Source: Chromatiaceae bacterium (GTDB lineage: Bacteria > Pseudomonadota > Gammaproteobacteria > Chromatiales > Chromatiaceae). From it: a stretch of 64,000 nucleotides of DNA. Positions 26,178-35,019 of this stretch are shown one piece after another. Where the stretch lies: the NCBI GenBank assembly GCA_024235255.1, contig JACKMT010000002.1, positions 372,001 through 436,000 on the forward strand, in the 5' to 3' direction. Below the pieces are notes generated by a model. It was not told the origin of the DNA and did no database searches. It worked only from the letters and a program-made list of their open reading frames with translations. Each line of letters starts with the position of its first letter. The stretch's first letter is position 1. A program made the position numbers and the translations under genes.

Positions 26178-27041
26178 ATGGCTGTATACGCAATTGGTGA
26201 TGTGCAGGGCTGTTATGCTGATCTGCAAAAACTGCTGGCAACAATCGCCTTCAACCCAGGTAAGGACCGCCTCTGGTTTGCCGGCGACCTGGTAAACCGC
26301 GGCCCGGACTCCCTGGCCACTCTGCGCTTCGTAAAAAGCCTGGGCAAAGCCGCGGTAACCGTCCTAGGCAATCACGACCTGCACCTACTGGCTTTGTCCC
26401 AAGGCAACCTGAAACATAAGGAAAATGACCCAACGCTCGAACCGATCCTCCAGGCAAAAGACCGGGTCGAACTACTGAACTGGCTGCGGCAACAGCCATT
26501 GATGCATGTTGACCGCAAACTTGACTACGCGCTGATTCATGCCGGTCTTCCGCCCCAATGGGACATAGATACGGCGCTGGAGCGGGCGCACGAGGTAGAG
26601 GCTGTGCTGCGGAGCGAGCGTTACAGCCACTTCGTCGCCCAAATGTACGGCAATGAACCCAGTTACTGGTCAGATCAGCTGCGCGGAATAGATCGGCTGC
26701 GGTTCATTACCAACTGCTTCACGCGGCTTCGTTATTGTACCAGGAGCGGTGAATTGGCATTGAAAGAGAAGGGGCCGCCGGGGAGTCAACGCTACGGATG
26801 CATGCCATGGTACGAGGTTCCCGGACGCGCCAGCGACTCAGCCAGAATTCTGTTCGGACACTGGTCCACGCTGGGCTTCCGTCACGCCTACAATACCTGG
26901 GCGTTGGACAGCGGCTGCCTCTGGGGAGGTAAACTGACTGCACTGAAGCTGGAGAAAAACAGACAGCCCAAGTTGATCCAGGTCCCTTGCAAAGGCTACC
27001 GGTTAAAGAAAATAGAAGCCCGTACCCTCTGGGGCTTATGA
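26178..27041 (+). CDS. apaH: Symmetrical diadenosine tetraphosphatase
   Basis: ApaH hydrolyses Ap4A to two ADP and removes alarmone-type RNA caps. The 287-aa protein shows the metallophosphatase motifs in order: IGDVQGCYADLQKLL, GDLVNRGPDSL, LGNHDLHLL, and HAGLPPQWD; FGHWSTLGF and LDSGCLWGGKLTALKL complete the active site. It starts 8 bp after the DUF2238 gene. Confidence 0.95.
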   Translation: MAVYAIGDVQGCYADLQKLLATIAFNPGKDRLWFAGDLVNRGPDSLATLRFVKSLGKAAVTVLGNHDLHLLALSQGNLKHKENDPTLEPILQAKDRVELLNWLRQQPLMHVDRKLDYALIHAGLPPQWDIDTALERAHEVEAVLRSERYSHFVAQMYGNEPSYWSDQLRGIDRLRFITNCFTRLRYCTRSGELALKEKGPPGSQRYGCMPWYEVPGRASDSARILFGHWSTLGFRHAYNTWALDSGCLWGGKLTALKLEKNRQPKLIQVPCKGYRLKKIEARTLWGL

Positions 27042-27097
27042 TAATATAAGCAACGTTTTCTTATGCACCTACAGCTACCGCGCCCGGGAAGACTAAA

Positions 27098-27517
27098 ATG
27101 GCTGAAACGCGCTTCTCTTTTGTCGGTTTCCTGATCCGGCTGATTGCTGCCCTGATACTGGTATTCGCCAGCTACAATCCTTTTGAGTACTCCTGGTACC
27201 ATCTGTTCCTCAATGCGCAGAACAAATTGGATCCATTGCTGATTCTGGCGGGTTTGGTGCTGCTGATTGGCTGGATAATCTATCTGCGTGCAACGCTCCG
27301 CTCCCTCGGAGTCATCGGTACCACACTGGCTGTGGCGCTGTTTGGCGTGCTTATCTGGCTATTGATTGACCGCAATCTTCTCTCTCTGGAGAACACCACT
27401 CTGTTGCAATATATCGGACTGAGCATAGTCGCGATAATTATGGCTATCGGCATCTCCTGGTCACACATCCGCAGGCGCCTGACCGGGCAGCTGGATGTGG
27501 ACGATGTTGACGAGTAA
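27098..27517 (+). CDS. Four-helix inner-membrane protein (resembles DUF6524)
   Basis: The 139-aa protein has four hydrophobic helices (about 9-26, 46-62, 70-88, 102-120) with polar loops and an acidic C-terminus (LDVDDVDE). The segment YNPFEYSWYHL after the first helix is distinctive. Family placement is tentative and function unknown. It lies 56 bp after apaH and is convergent with the NosD-like gene. Confidence 0.7.
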   Translation: MAETRFSFVGFLIRLIAALILVFASYNPFEYSWYHLFLNAQNKLDPLLILAGLVLLIGWIIYLRATLRSLGVIGTTLAVALFGVLIWLLIDRNLLSLENTTLLQYIGLSIVAIIMAIGISWSHIRRRLTGQLDVDDVDE

Positions 27518-27552
27518 CCGAACCAGCGTTTCCACACAGACTGAGTATTGCC

Positions 27553-28776
27553 TCACATCAACGGCGCGGGATCCCCGAGAATAAGATCAGGCACGGAAAA
27601 CGGCGTGAGCCGCTCGATGAAATCAATCAGCTCCAGCACCGGGGAGCTGCGGAAAAACCGGGTCATCGGCCGATCCTGCCAGATTCGGTCAGAGTAGAGA
27701 TAGACATTGTGCGGCATATCACCAACGCCGTCCGCATCGCGATCAAATCCCTTGTATTCGTCCCAATGATTGCCCTTCCAGTCGTTCGCCAACGCACTGG
27801 TCGCGGCGCTGACCGCTACCGTTGACAGATTTTTTTCGAACCGGTTGCCATGAATCACATGGCCGCCTTTTTCACCATAGAAATACATGGCGACATCATT
27901 GTAGGCAATGTGATTATTCTCCAGATAGAGAATATTTTCCGGGTGTACCGGCGCATTAACCATCAATCCAATCGCGCAGTGGAGTATCTCATTCTCCCGG
28001 ATCGTGACCTGGGAGCTCTCTTTTATGGCAAGCGCGGCACCGGACAGTTTGCGCATATGGGTGAAGCGGTTCGCCCTGATCAGCAGATCGTCGGAGTAAA
28101 TACCGACAAGGCCGGTGGTGTTCCAGCTGAAATGGTTCCCAACGATCTCGTTTCCGGGAGAGAAAACCAGCTCTATTCCCATGCGATTACCGTGAATCCG
28201 GTTGTCGCGTATACGATTGTCGGGTGCATTCATCAGCAGAATATCCCGCACATTCGCGATCTCGTTGTTTTCAACCAGATTGCCGCTGCTGTACCAGAGC
28301 CGCAACCCCTCTCCACGCAGGCTTATCGAATCTCCCTTCGAGTTGATGCGGTTGCCCTGGATTCTATTGTCGTCCGCCCGGCGCAGGTTGATACCGAAAA
28401 GTACGTTCTCAAAAACACAATTTTCAATCAGTACATCGTTCGCCTCGAGCAGCAGGCCGGCATCGAGTCGATCGTGTGACTCCCCGGAGTTGGTGATTTT
28501 AACGCCACGGATAATCGATCCGTCAGCCTTGACCTGTACCACGGTGCCGTTACCGCCGCCGTCGATGGTGACCCCTCCCCCGCCCTCCAGCGTAATTTTG
28601 CGCTCAATAACCACCGGACCCGAGTAGACACCCGGCGGCGGCTGAAGCACACCGCCAGTTGGCGTGAGCTCAACAAACAGCTGCATCGGCGGCAGACAAT
28701 AACCCGCTTCACACAGCAGCAACAGGCAGACCAGCCGCAACAGTTTCAACATCGACAACTCGGACATCCGAGACAT
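27553..28776 (-). CDS. NosD-like periplasmic right-handed beta-helix protein
   Basis: This protein of about 407 aa has a signal peptide (MLKLLRLVCLLLLCEAGYC) followed by many beta-helix turns of NosD/CASH type, for example IENCVFENVLFGINLRRADD, NRIQGNRINSKGDS and LIRANRFTHM, ending with KGNHWDEYKGFDRDADGVGD, a strong NosD signature. NosD proteins help assemble the copper centre of nitrous oxide reductase, yet no other nos gene is in the window. ATG 28776 was chosen; 28752 is also possible and longer frames lack a signal peptide start. Confidence 0.8.
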   Translation of the reverse strand: MSRMSELSMLKLLRLVCLLLLCEAGYCLPPMQLFVELTPTGGVLQPPPGVYSGPVVIERKITLEGGGGVTIDGGGNGTVVQVKADGSIIRGVKITNSGESHDRLDAGLLLEANDVLIENCVFENVLFGINLRRADDNRIQGNRINSKGDSISLRGEGLRLWYSSGNLVENNEIANVRDILLMNAPDNRIRDNRIHGNRMGIELVFSPGNEIVGNHFSWNTTGLVGIYSDDLLIRANRFTHMRKLSGAALAIKESSQVTIRENEILHCAIGLMVNAPVHPENILYLENNHIAYNDVAMYFYGEKGGHVIHGNRFEKNLSTVAVSAATSALANDWKGNHWDEYKGFDRDADGVGDMPHNVYLYSDRIWQDRPMTRFFRSSPVLELIDFIERLTPFSVPDLILGDPAPLM

Positions 28777-28951
28777 AACATCCGCCGACTCCCGGAACCC
28801 ATCAGGCCTCACCCTAACCCCCGACTCAAGACTGGATTTTAACCCGTCGTACAATGCGTTCCTTAAGGGATGTCAATCAAATCAGCCGTCGCTCTCCGTA
28901 GGTGATGCCTGCGGAGGGTAGAATAGACGCTGCTAAACCAGAGCAGAACGC

Positions 28952-30028
28952 ATGCATGATCCCTTAACAAACAGTTGCCCGCCCCAGTTGAGTGTCATTG
29001 TCCCGACTATCAACGAGGCTGAATCCTTGCCGGAATTGCTTGCACGACTGCGGCAGCAAAAGAAAATTCGGCTGGAAGTGATCGTTGCGGACGGCGGCTC
29101 GAAGGATGGAACGCTGGCTGCAGCCGCCAATGCAGGCGCCGTTCAGGTGCACTCCGGCGCCGGACGGGGACGTCAGATGAACAGCGCTGCAGTCAAGGCA
29201 TCCGCCCCGTACCTGCTGTTTCTGCATGCCGACTCACTGCCCACCGGCGACTGCCAGCTTTACGATGCACTGGAAATGCTCAAGAGCAGCCGTGCGCGGC
29301 TTGGCAATGAACGGGTGGCAGGGCACTTCTCACTGCGGTTCAGGCGGCATCGCAAAGGATATGATCTGGCTTACAGCTACTATCAAAGCAAGAGCGCGCT
29401 CAACCGGGCCGAATGCACCAACGGCGACCAGGGTTTTCTCATGTCGGCGGAGTTCTTTCGGGAACTGGGCGGTTTCGACGAGTCGCTCTGGTTTCTGGAA
29501 GATCAGCGGCTGGCGGAAAAAATCCGTCGCACTGGCCATTGGATCACCTTGCCGGGGGCGCTGGAAACCTCGGCTCGCCGGTTTGAACGCGAAGGACTAG
29601 GCCGCCGCATGATCCTTTCCGCGTTGATCATGAACTTCCACAACATCGGGCTTGACGAGTTCTTCGAGCGGGCGGAGACAGTTTACCGCAATCAGGATAG
29701 CACCGGACGCCTATTGATGACGCCAATCTTTCAGCTGATCAGCGATCTCAACCGGGAAGCGGGTCCCGTTGTTGCGCGCCAGCGCTGGCGCGCTACCGGG
29801 CGGTATGTACTGAGCCACGCCTGGCAGCCCCTTTTCTACCTTGACATCCTGCTTGCTAGGCTGTTTAAAATCGGCAGCCACCCTCTCCTCTACCTGCATG
29901 ACCGCCTGTTTCGGCCGGTCGCTGGCTTTCCGCCGTTTGAATATCTCGCCGCCGGGCTGACCTGGATCTGGTTTCAGATCAGCTGGAAGGTTTTTTCTTT
30001 ATTGGAGCGGCCACGCACGCCTGACTGA
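28952..30028 (+). CDS. Family 2 glycosyltransferase (TIGR04283-like)
   Basis: The 358-aa protein has the GT-A fold: LSVIVPTINEAESLPELLARL near residue 13, VIVADGGSKDGT, and the metal-binding FLHADSLP. The acceptor-side motifs FRRHRKGYDLAYSY, CTNGDQGFLMSAEFFRELGGFDE and LEDQRLAEKIRR match the TIGR04283 group. A hydrophobic C-terminal third (about 285-350) suggests membrane association. Substrate is unknown. It faces the NosD-like gene across a 175-bp gap. Confidence 0.82.
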   Translation: MHDPLTNSCPPQLSVIVPTINEAESLPELLARLRQQKKIRLEVIVADGGSKDGTLAAAANAGAVQVHSGAGRGRQMNSAAVKASAPYLLFLHADSLPTGDCQLYDALEMLKSSRARLGNERVAGHFSLRFRRHRKGYDLAYSYYQSKSALNRAECTNGDQGFLMSAEFFRELGGFDESLWFLEDQRLAEKIRRTGHWITLPGALETSARRFEREGLGRRMILSALIMNFHNIGLDEFFERAETVYRNQDSTGRLLMTPIFQLISDLNREAGPVVARQRWRATGRYVLSHAWQPLFYLDILLARLFKIGSHPLLYLHDRLFRPVAGFPPFEYLAAGLTWIWFQISWKVFSLLERPRTPD

Positions 30029-30048
30029 GTACTCAGGTTAGATTTCAC

Positions 30049-30555
30049 TTACCGGTTGATCCGCTCCAGCGTCTGGAAGGTATAGTCGTAGCGGTTGTCC
30101 ACATCAGCCAGATGCGCCTCACGGCGGCGCTCACACCATTCGGTTTTATCGAACATGGGAAACAGGCTATCCCCCTCGAACGCCGCATGAACCAGCGTCA
30201 AATAAATACGGGAAGCGTATGGCAGCATCTGACCATACAACGCGGCACCGCCTATCACCATGACTTCAGGTACACCGTCCACCACCCGCAATGCCTCTTC
30301 ACAGCTGTAGACAACCTCACAGCCGGCAGCAGAAAAACCACGGTTTTTTGTGACCACGATATGCCTCCGGCCGGGCAGCAACCCAGGCAGCGACTGCCAG
30401 GTACGCCGCCCCATGATCATCGGCTTTCCCATGGTCAACTGTTTGAAACGTTTCAGGTCGGCGGGCAGGTGCCAGGGGAGTTTATTAGCGCGTCCGATAA
30501 CCCGATTTTCAGCTATCGCGGCGATAAGGGATATGCGTGTGGCGGATGTTTGCAT
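30049..30555 (-). CDS. folA: Dihydrofolate reductase
   Basis: FolA reduces dihydrofolate to tetrahydrofolate with NADPH. The 168-aa protein shows ISLIAAIAENRVIGRANKLPWHLPADLKR reduced to its keys: the Met20-type loop, PWHLPADL with the catalytic acid, MGRRTWQSL for NADPH binding, and VIGGAALYGQML. ATG 30555 gives the family length. It lies downstream of lgt-thyA on the same strand. Confidence 0.95.
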   Translation of the reverse strand: MQTSATRISLIAAIAENRVIGRANKLPWHLPADLKRFKQLTMGKPMIMGRRTWQSLPGLLPGRRHIVVTKNRGFSAAGCEVVYSCEEALRVVDGVPEVMVIGGAALYGQMLPYASRIYLTLVHAAFEGDSLFPMFDKTEWCERRREAHLADVDNRYDYTFQTLERINR

Positions 30556-30699
30556 GGAGCGCAATGGTAGCACAGCGCGTTCAGGTAAAAGCCCATTACT
30601 CATACGCCCCTGCAAAGCATTTGATCAGCGACAAACAGGCTTAGAAAATTATCTGACGATTCACCGCAACGAACCTTCTCCCCACTTAAGGAGAGCAGA

Positions 30700-30819
30700 T
30701 TAGATACAGATATCCGCCTCCGCTTCGATCATCATCTCCACGATGATCTCCATTTCCAGCGGAAACTGCTCCGATAGTTCCTGCCATTCACTGCATTTAA
30801 TACTCAAAAAACCTGACAT
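30700..30819 (-). CDS. Acidic 39-aa small protein between thyA and folA
   Basis: A 39-codon frame starts MSGFLSIKCSEWQELSEQFP and continues as an acidic amphipathic segment rich in Glu, Met and Ile, ending ADICI. It is preceded by an excellent ribosome binding site (GGAGG, 6 nt before ATG) and a near-consensus promoter at 30859-30886. No family was recognised. The codons look like normal coding sequence, but a decision needs homologues. Confidence 0.55.
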   Translation of the reverse strand: MSGFLSIKCSEWQELSEQFPLEMEIIVEMMIEAEADICI

Positions 30820-30858
30820 GGCTCACCTCCCAGCATAGCCGCAATCTCTATGTAATAG

Positions 30859-30886
30859 AATATAATTATTTTCTAATATTTTTCAA
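30859..30886 (-). promoter_or_regulatory. Predicted sigma-70 promoter upstream of the 39-aa ORF
   Basis: On the minus strand TTGAAA (30881-30886) and TATATT (30859-30864) are spaced by 16 bp, each matching consensus at five of six positions. The surrounding 40 bp are strongly AT-rich. The transcript would start about 33 bp before the 39-aa ORF and could continue into folA. Confidence 0.6.
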
Positions 30887-30931
30887 GGGACCAGTATGAA
30901 AAGATCTTCCGGTCCTGCAGTTTCCGGCAAT

Positions 30932-31726
30932 TCAGACGGCGACGGGTGCCTTGATATGCGGATGGTAACGATAGTCCCGCAGCTCGAAATCCTCGAAGCT
31001 GAACTCAAACAGCGACTTGACAGCGGGATTCAGCGCAATTGTCGGCAGAGGAAAGGGCGCTCTGGCGAGTTGAGCTTCCACCTGATCCAGGTGATTCGAA
31101 TAGAGGTGCGCATCCCCGAATGTGTGAATAAACTCCCCAGGTTTGAGACCGCTGACCTGAGCAATCATCAGCGTCAACAGCGCGTACGAGGCGATATTGA
31201 AAGGGACACCCAGAAAAATATCGGCACTGCGCTGGTATAGCTGGCAGGAGAGGCGTCCATCGGCAATATAGAACTGAAACAGACAGTGGCAAGGCGGCAG
31301 CGCCATCTGATCGATCAGTGCCGGATTCCAAGCGCTCACCAGCAGCCGTCGCGAATCGGGATTACGCTGGATCTGATCCAGCAACTGACTGAGCTGATCG
31401 ATACTCTTACCGTCACCATCCGGCCAGGAGCGCCACTGCGCACCATAGACCGGACCCAGGTTGCCGTTTTCATCGGCCCATTCATCCCAGATACTTACCC
31501 CATGCTCTTTCAGGTAAGCAATGTTGGTATCACCCCGCAGAAACCAGAGCAGTTCGTAGATGATGGAGCGCAAATGGAGCTTTTTGGTGGTGACCAGGGG
31601 AAATCCGTCTGCCAAGTTGAAGCGCATCTGGTAACCGAAAACGCTGCGTGTTCCGGTACCGGTGCGATCCTCCTTCAGCGTGCCGTAATCGCGTACATGG
31701 CGCATAAGTGCGAGATACTGCTTCAT
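30932..31726 (-). CDS. thyA: Thymidylate synthase
   Basis: ThyA methylates dUMP to dTMP using methylenetetrahydrofolate. The 264-aa length equals E. coli ThyA and the catalytic Cys is Cys146 in LPPCHCLFQF. Other motifs include DRTGTGTRSVFG, WFLRGDTNI, QRSADIFLGVPFNIASY and the dUMP-phosphate Arg pair SRRLL. Its ATG is one base after the lgt stop, so lgt and thyA form an operon. Confidence 0.97.
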   Translation of the reverse strand: MKQYLALMRHVRDYGTLKEDRTGTGTRSVFGYQMRFNLADGFPLVTTKKLHLRSIIYELLWFLRGDTNIAYLKEHGVSIWDEWADENGNLGPVYGAQWRSWPDGDGKSIDQLSQLLDQIQRNPDSRRLLVSAWNPALIDQMALPPCHCLFQFYIADGRLSCQLYQRSADIFLGVPFNIASYALLTLMIAQVSGLKPGEFIHTFGDAHLYSNHLDQVEAQLARAPFPLPTIALNPAVKSLFEFSFEDFELRDYRYHPHIKAPVAV

Positions 31727-31727
31727 C

Positions 31728-32570
31728 TTAAGTTTCCGGCTTCACCCTGCGATAGGCTAAAAAGAGCAGTACCACCCCGCCTGCCAGCATGGGCAGGGTG
31801 AGCAGCTGTCCCATGGTTAACCAGTTAAATGCGAGATAGCCGATATGCGCATCGGGCAGACGCAGAAATTCAACCCCGAACCGGAACAGCCCGTAGCCAA
31901 CCAAAAACAGCCCGGACACCGCCATCATCGGCCGCGGCCGGGAGGAGAAGAGCCACAGCAGGATAAACAGAGCGACACCCTCCAACAGCGACTCATACAG
32001 CTGGGTCGGGTGCAACGGTGGGGTAAAATCGGCACCGGCAGGCAGCCGCAGTTTGTCCAGGCAGAGCTCGGAGAAACGCTCACAGGAGACCCGCATCGCC
32101 CAGGGTACGCCGCCCGGTGCGCCCCACAACTCGCCGTTGATAAAGTTTCCCAGACGCCCCGCACCCAGCCCGACCGGAATCAGCGGCGCCAGAAAATCGG
32201 TCAGTTGAAAGAACGGCCGTGAGAGGCGTCTGGCAAACAGCCACATCGCAAGCAACACACCCAGCAGCCCCCCGTGGAATGACATGCCCCCTTCCCAGAT
32301 GCGAAACAGGGAGAGCGGGTCGGCCAGCAGATGCTCCATTCCGTAAAAAACGGTATAACCGATGCGCCCCCCCAGTATCACACCGAGTACGACATAAAAT
32401 ACCAGATCATCCACTTGCTGCCGGGTCCATCCGGAGTCGGGCCGCGCTGCGCGTACGCGCGCCAACCACCAGCCTCCGATAAAGCCGACCAGGTACATAA
32501 CGCCGTACCAGTAAATGCTCAGCGGTCCGAGCGAAATCGCTTCCGGGCTAATATTTGGATATGTCAACAT
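31728..32570 (-). CDS. lgt: Prolipoprotein diacylglyceryl transferase
   Basis: Lgt transfers diacylglycerol to the lipobox Cys of prolipoproteins at the inner membrane. The 280-aa protein has about seven membrane helices and the family signature GRLGNFINGELWG. The catalytic-region motifs WYGVMYLVGF, GGMSFHGGLLG and HPTQLYESL are intact. It is followed immediately by thyA, the conserved lgt-thyA order. Confidence 0.95.
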   Translation of the reverse strand: MLTYPNISPEAISLGPLSIYWYGVMYLVGFIGGWWLARVRAARPDSGWTRQQVDDLVFYVVLGVILGGRIGYTVFYGMEHLLADPLSLFRIWEGGMSFHGGLLGVLLAMWLFARRLSRPFFQLTDFLAPLIPVGLGAGRLGNFINGELWGAPGGVPWAMRVSCERFSELCLDKLRLPAGADFTPPLHPTQLYESLLEGVALFILLWLFSSRPRPMMAVSGLFLVGYGLFRFGVEFLRLPDAHIGYLAFNWLTMGQLLTLPMLAGGVVLLFLAYRRVKPET

Positions 32571-32615
32571 GGCGCGTTATCTTAGCAAGCAAAACTCCCA
32601 CTGGCAGCTGAGCGT

Positions 32616-32975
32616 ATGAAAAAAAAGATCTCTCCATTGCTACTGCTTCTTCCATCTCTATCCACTTTTGCAGGAGAGGTGACAATTGTTGATGCCACCG
32701 CCTCGCCGACCGGCAGCGGCGTTTACAGCTTTGCCGTCACGCTAAGACACGCCGACAGCGGCTGGGACCACTATGCCGACAGCTGGGAAGTGATAGCTCC
32801 GGGCGGTGAGCTAATAGGAAAACGGACCCTCTATCACCCCCACGTCGATGAACAACCTTTCACCCGCTCACTCTCCGGGGTGGCAATTCCTGAAGGCGTC
32901 GATCACATCGAAATCAGAGCACACGACAAGCTACACGGCGACGGCGCAAAAGCATTCCGAATTGAGCTTCGCTGA
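32616..32975 (+). CDS. Conserved hypothetical secreted protein, 119 aa
   Basis: The protein has a short signal peptide (MKKKISPLLLLLPSLSTFAG) and a small beta-rich domain. Distinctive segments are LRHADSGWDHYADSWEVIAP, RTLYHPHVDEQPFTR and IEIRAHDKLHG. The conserved His and Trp residues could bind metal, but no family function is known to me. It is divergent from lgt with a 45-bp gap. Confidence 0.75.
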   Translation: MKKKISPLLLLLPSLSTFAGEVTIVDATASPTGSGVYSFAVTLRHADSGWDHYADSWEVIAPGGELIGKRTLYHPHVDEQPFTRSLSGVAIPEGVDHIEIRAHDKLHGDGAKAFRIELR

Positions 32976-33053
32976 CCAGACCGGTATCCAGCTGAGCCGG
33001 CATCATTAGGAAATATTTTCGTATTTTGCACTACAACTCCAGACACAAAGCTT

Positions 33054-33170
33054 TATAATCGTATCTGTCGCGCTCCTGTGGAGTCCTGTAGTCAGCTCAG
33101 CCGGAGATGCGCCTCACCCGAAAAATCGTGAGGAGTACAAACTTTGAAGAGAGCCAGTAAAAAAAGATTT
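33054..33170 (+). promoter_or_regulatory. Possible promoter and structured leader upstream of the XRE regulator
   Basis: A perfect TATAAT (33054-33059) lies in the gap after the 119-aa gene; no good -35 is at ideal spacing. Downstream, short inverted repeats occur, including CCTCAC (33112-33117) with GTGAGG (33128-33133). The right arm overlaps a ribosome-binding sequence (GAGGAG) that precedes a possible 20-codon basic ORF (TTG 33144 to TGA 33204-33206). The pairing could mask that site. Confidence 0.3.
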
Positions 33171-33240
33171 AAGAAACCTTCGCTACTGCCGTTAGAAACA
33201 GCATGAATTTCTTACACTACGGAAAAGCAGGTTGATTCGT

Positions 33241-33573
33241 ATGACGACGATGAATCCCCAAAACCCCGGGACTTTAGGCCAACGCATGCGTTACGTTCGT
33301 CTGGATAAAGGCTGGACACAGGAACAGTTGGCAGCACGCGCCAGCACCAACCAAGCTGTCATCCAGAAGATCGAAAACGGCAAGAGCCTACGCCCAAGAA
33401 AGATTAATGAAATCGCGGCAGTACTGGGCGTCAATCCGGCCTGGCTGATGTTTGGCGAAGAGGCAGAGTCATCACTGCCGGATGCCGCCAAGAGCCTCGC
33501 GGAAGCCTGGAACAAACTTCCCGAGCCGCACAAATCGAGAATTCAGCGGGAAATCCTGAATCTGGTCGCCTGA
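33241..33573 (+). CDS. XRE-family helix-turn-helix regulator
   Basis: This 110-aa protein has an N-terminal Cro/C1-type HTH (about 10-65: LGQRMRYVRLDKGWTQEQLA, then STNQAVIQKIENGKS, and VLGVNPAWLMFG) and a short helical C-terminus (LAEAWNKLPEPHKSRI). The Trp/Pro-containing linker is typical of short repressor-like regulators of cellular genes as well as phage. ATG 33241 was chosen over an upstream TTG at 33232. Target unknown. Confidence 0.85.
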   Translation: MTTMNPQNPGTLGQRMRYVRLDKGWTQEQLAARASTNQAVIQKIENGKSLRPRKINEIAAVLGVNPAWLMFGEEAESSLPDAAKSLAEAWNKLPEPHKSRIQREILNLVA

Positions 33574-33655
33574 ACCCCAACTCCGCCGTAGTTTCGGCGG
33601 AAACCTGGGAATCCAATTTGGCAATCAATAGCGTGACGCACCCATTGCTGCTTAC

Positions 33656-34852
33656 CTAAAAGGTCGGCAAAACACGCAGATAGAATGTCTTAATGTAGGC
33701 GGTCTCCGGAATTGCCGGGTGGATCGGGTGATCGGGTGACTGAAAGCCCTGCTCCAGCAGCTGCAGACCCCGATCCAGGTGCCGCGCCGACTTCTGCACC
33801 TCCTGCAACAGGCTATGAGCAGCCATATGGTGCGAGCAGGAGGATGTGATCAGCACGCCATCTTTGGACAGCAGCTGCATGGCAGCCTGGTTCAACCTGC
33901 GGTAAGCCTGCGTTCCCTCCCTGAGATCCTTGCGGCGCTTAATAAAGGCGGGCGGATCCAAAATCACCACATCGAACCTCTCCTGCTCACTCCGCAGCTC
34001 GCGTAAAGCGTCGAATGCATCCCCTTGCAATACGGCAACCTGCTCGGTGACGCCGTTCAGCTGTGCATTCAGCTCGACCTGGTCGAGCGCCGTACTGGAA
34101 CTATCCACACAGAAGACATCGTTCGCCCCGGCGGTTGCAGCCTGGACGCCCCAGGCGCCGACGTAACTGCACACATCCAGAACTCGTTTTCCTGCGACGT
34201 ATTTGAGCATCCGGGCACGATTGAACGCCTGGTCAAAAAACCATCCGGTCTTCTGACCATCGGTGGCAGCCACACGAAAAGTTGCCCCGTTCTCCTCGAC
34301 AAGCAAACTCTCGGGTGCGGCACCCGCGGCCACCTCCACATATCCCGGCAGACCTTCGCTCTCCCTTATTCCGGAATCGTTGCGTACGATCACACACTTT
34401 GGCCGGATTACTTTATCGACGGCAGAAATCACCTCGTCTTTCAGCCGCTCCATGCCCGCGGTGTTGGTCTGAACCACTGCAGTATCGCCGAAGCGGTCCA
34501 CCACCAGACCAGGCAGACCGTCGCTTTCACCAAACACAAGACGGTAATAAGGCTTAGCGAACAAGCGCTCACGCAGCGCGAGCGCTACTTTAAGCCTGTG
34601 CACCAGCAGCGAGGCACTCAACGGATGCTTTACATCGCGGCTCACCAGCCGGGCGCAGATGAGTGAGTGCGGATTTGCGTAGCCCGACCCTAACCACCTC
34701 CCCTGGTCTGAGAGAATATCCACGGGCTGCCCCGGCGACAGCGCCTGAAGCGGCGTCTTGAGCGTGTCTACCTCGTTGCTGTAAACCCAGCAATGGCCCG
34801 CCTTCAACCGGCTATCGCAGGCTTTTTTCAAACTCAACTGAATATTATTCAT
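33656..34852 (-). CDS. rlmI: 23S rRNA (cytosine-5)-methyltransferase, RlmI type
   Basis: This 398-aa protein has an N-terminal PUA domain (about 1-75, HCWVYSNEVDTL), a linking beta domain (VFGESDGLPGLVVDRFGD), and a class I methyltransferase domain with motif I VLDVCSYVGAWGVQAA, acidic VDSS, DPPAFIKRRKDL, and the catalytic-type SSCSHHM. It methylates C1962 of 23S rRNA in E. coli. ATG 34852 is preferred to TTG 34861. It is divergent from the RND pump genes. Confidence 0.9.
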   Translation of the reverse strand: MNNIQLSLKKACDSRLKAGHCWVYSNEVDTLKTPLQALSPGQPVDILSDQGRWLGSGYANPHSLICARLVSRDVKHPLSASLLVHRLKVALALRERLFAKPYYRLVFGESDGLPGLVVDRFGDTAVVQTNTAGMERLKDEVISAVDKVIRPKCVIVRNDSGIRESEGLPGYVEVAAGAAPESLLVEENGATFRVAATDGQKTGWFFDQAFNRARMLKYVAGKRVLDVCSYVGAWGVQAATAGANDVFCVDSSSTALDQVELNAQLNGVTEQVAVLQGDAFDALRELRSEQERFDVVILDPPAFIKRRKDLREGTQAYRRLNQAAMQLLSKDGVLITSSCSHHMAAHSLLQEVQKSARHLDRGLQLLEQGFQSPDHPIHPAIPETAYIKTFYLRVLPTF

Positions 34853-35019
34853 AACTGCCAAGTGTACCCTGTAGAACAGTGTGTAGTATCAATTTTTGAT
34901 AGGGCCAGCAACTATTTCTGTGCCTCCGGCTGATGTGTGGTTATCCTTGTCAAGTTTGACATGCAGGCTGTTCCTGCTCTTCAATCTCAGCCAAAAATGG
35001 TTTCAGCACAGGTACTACA

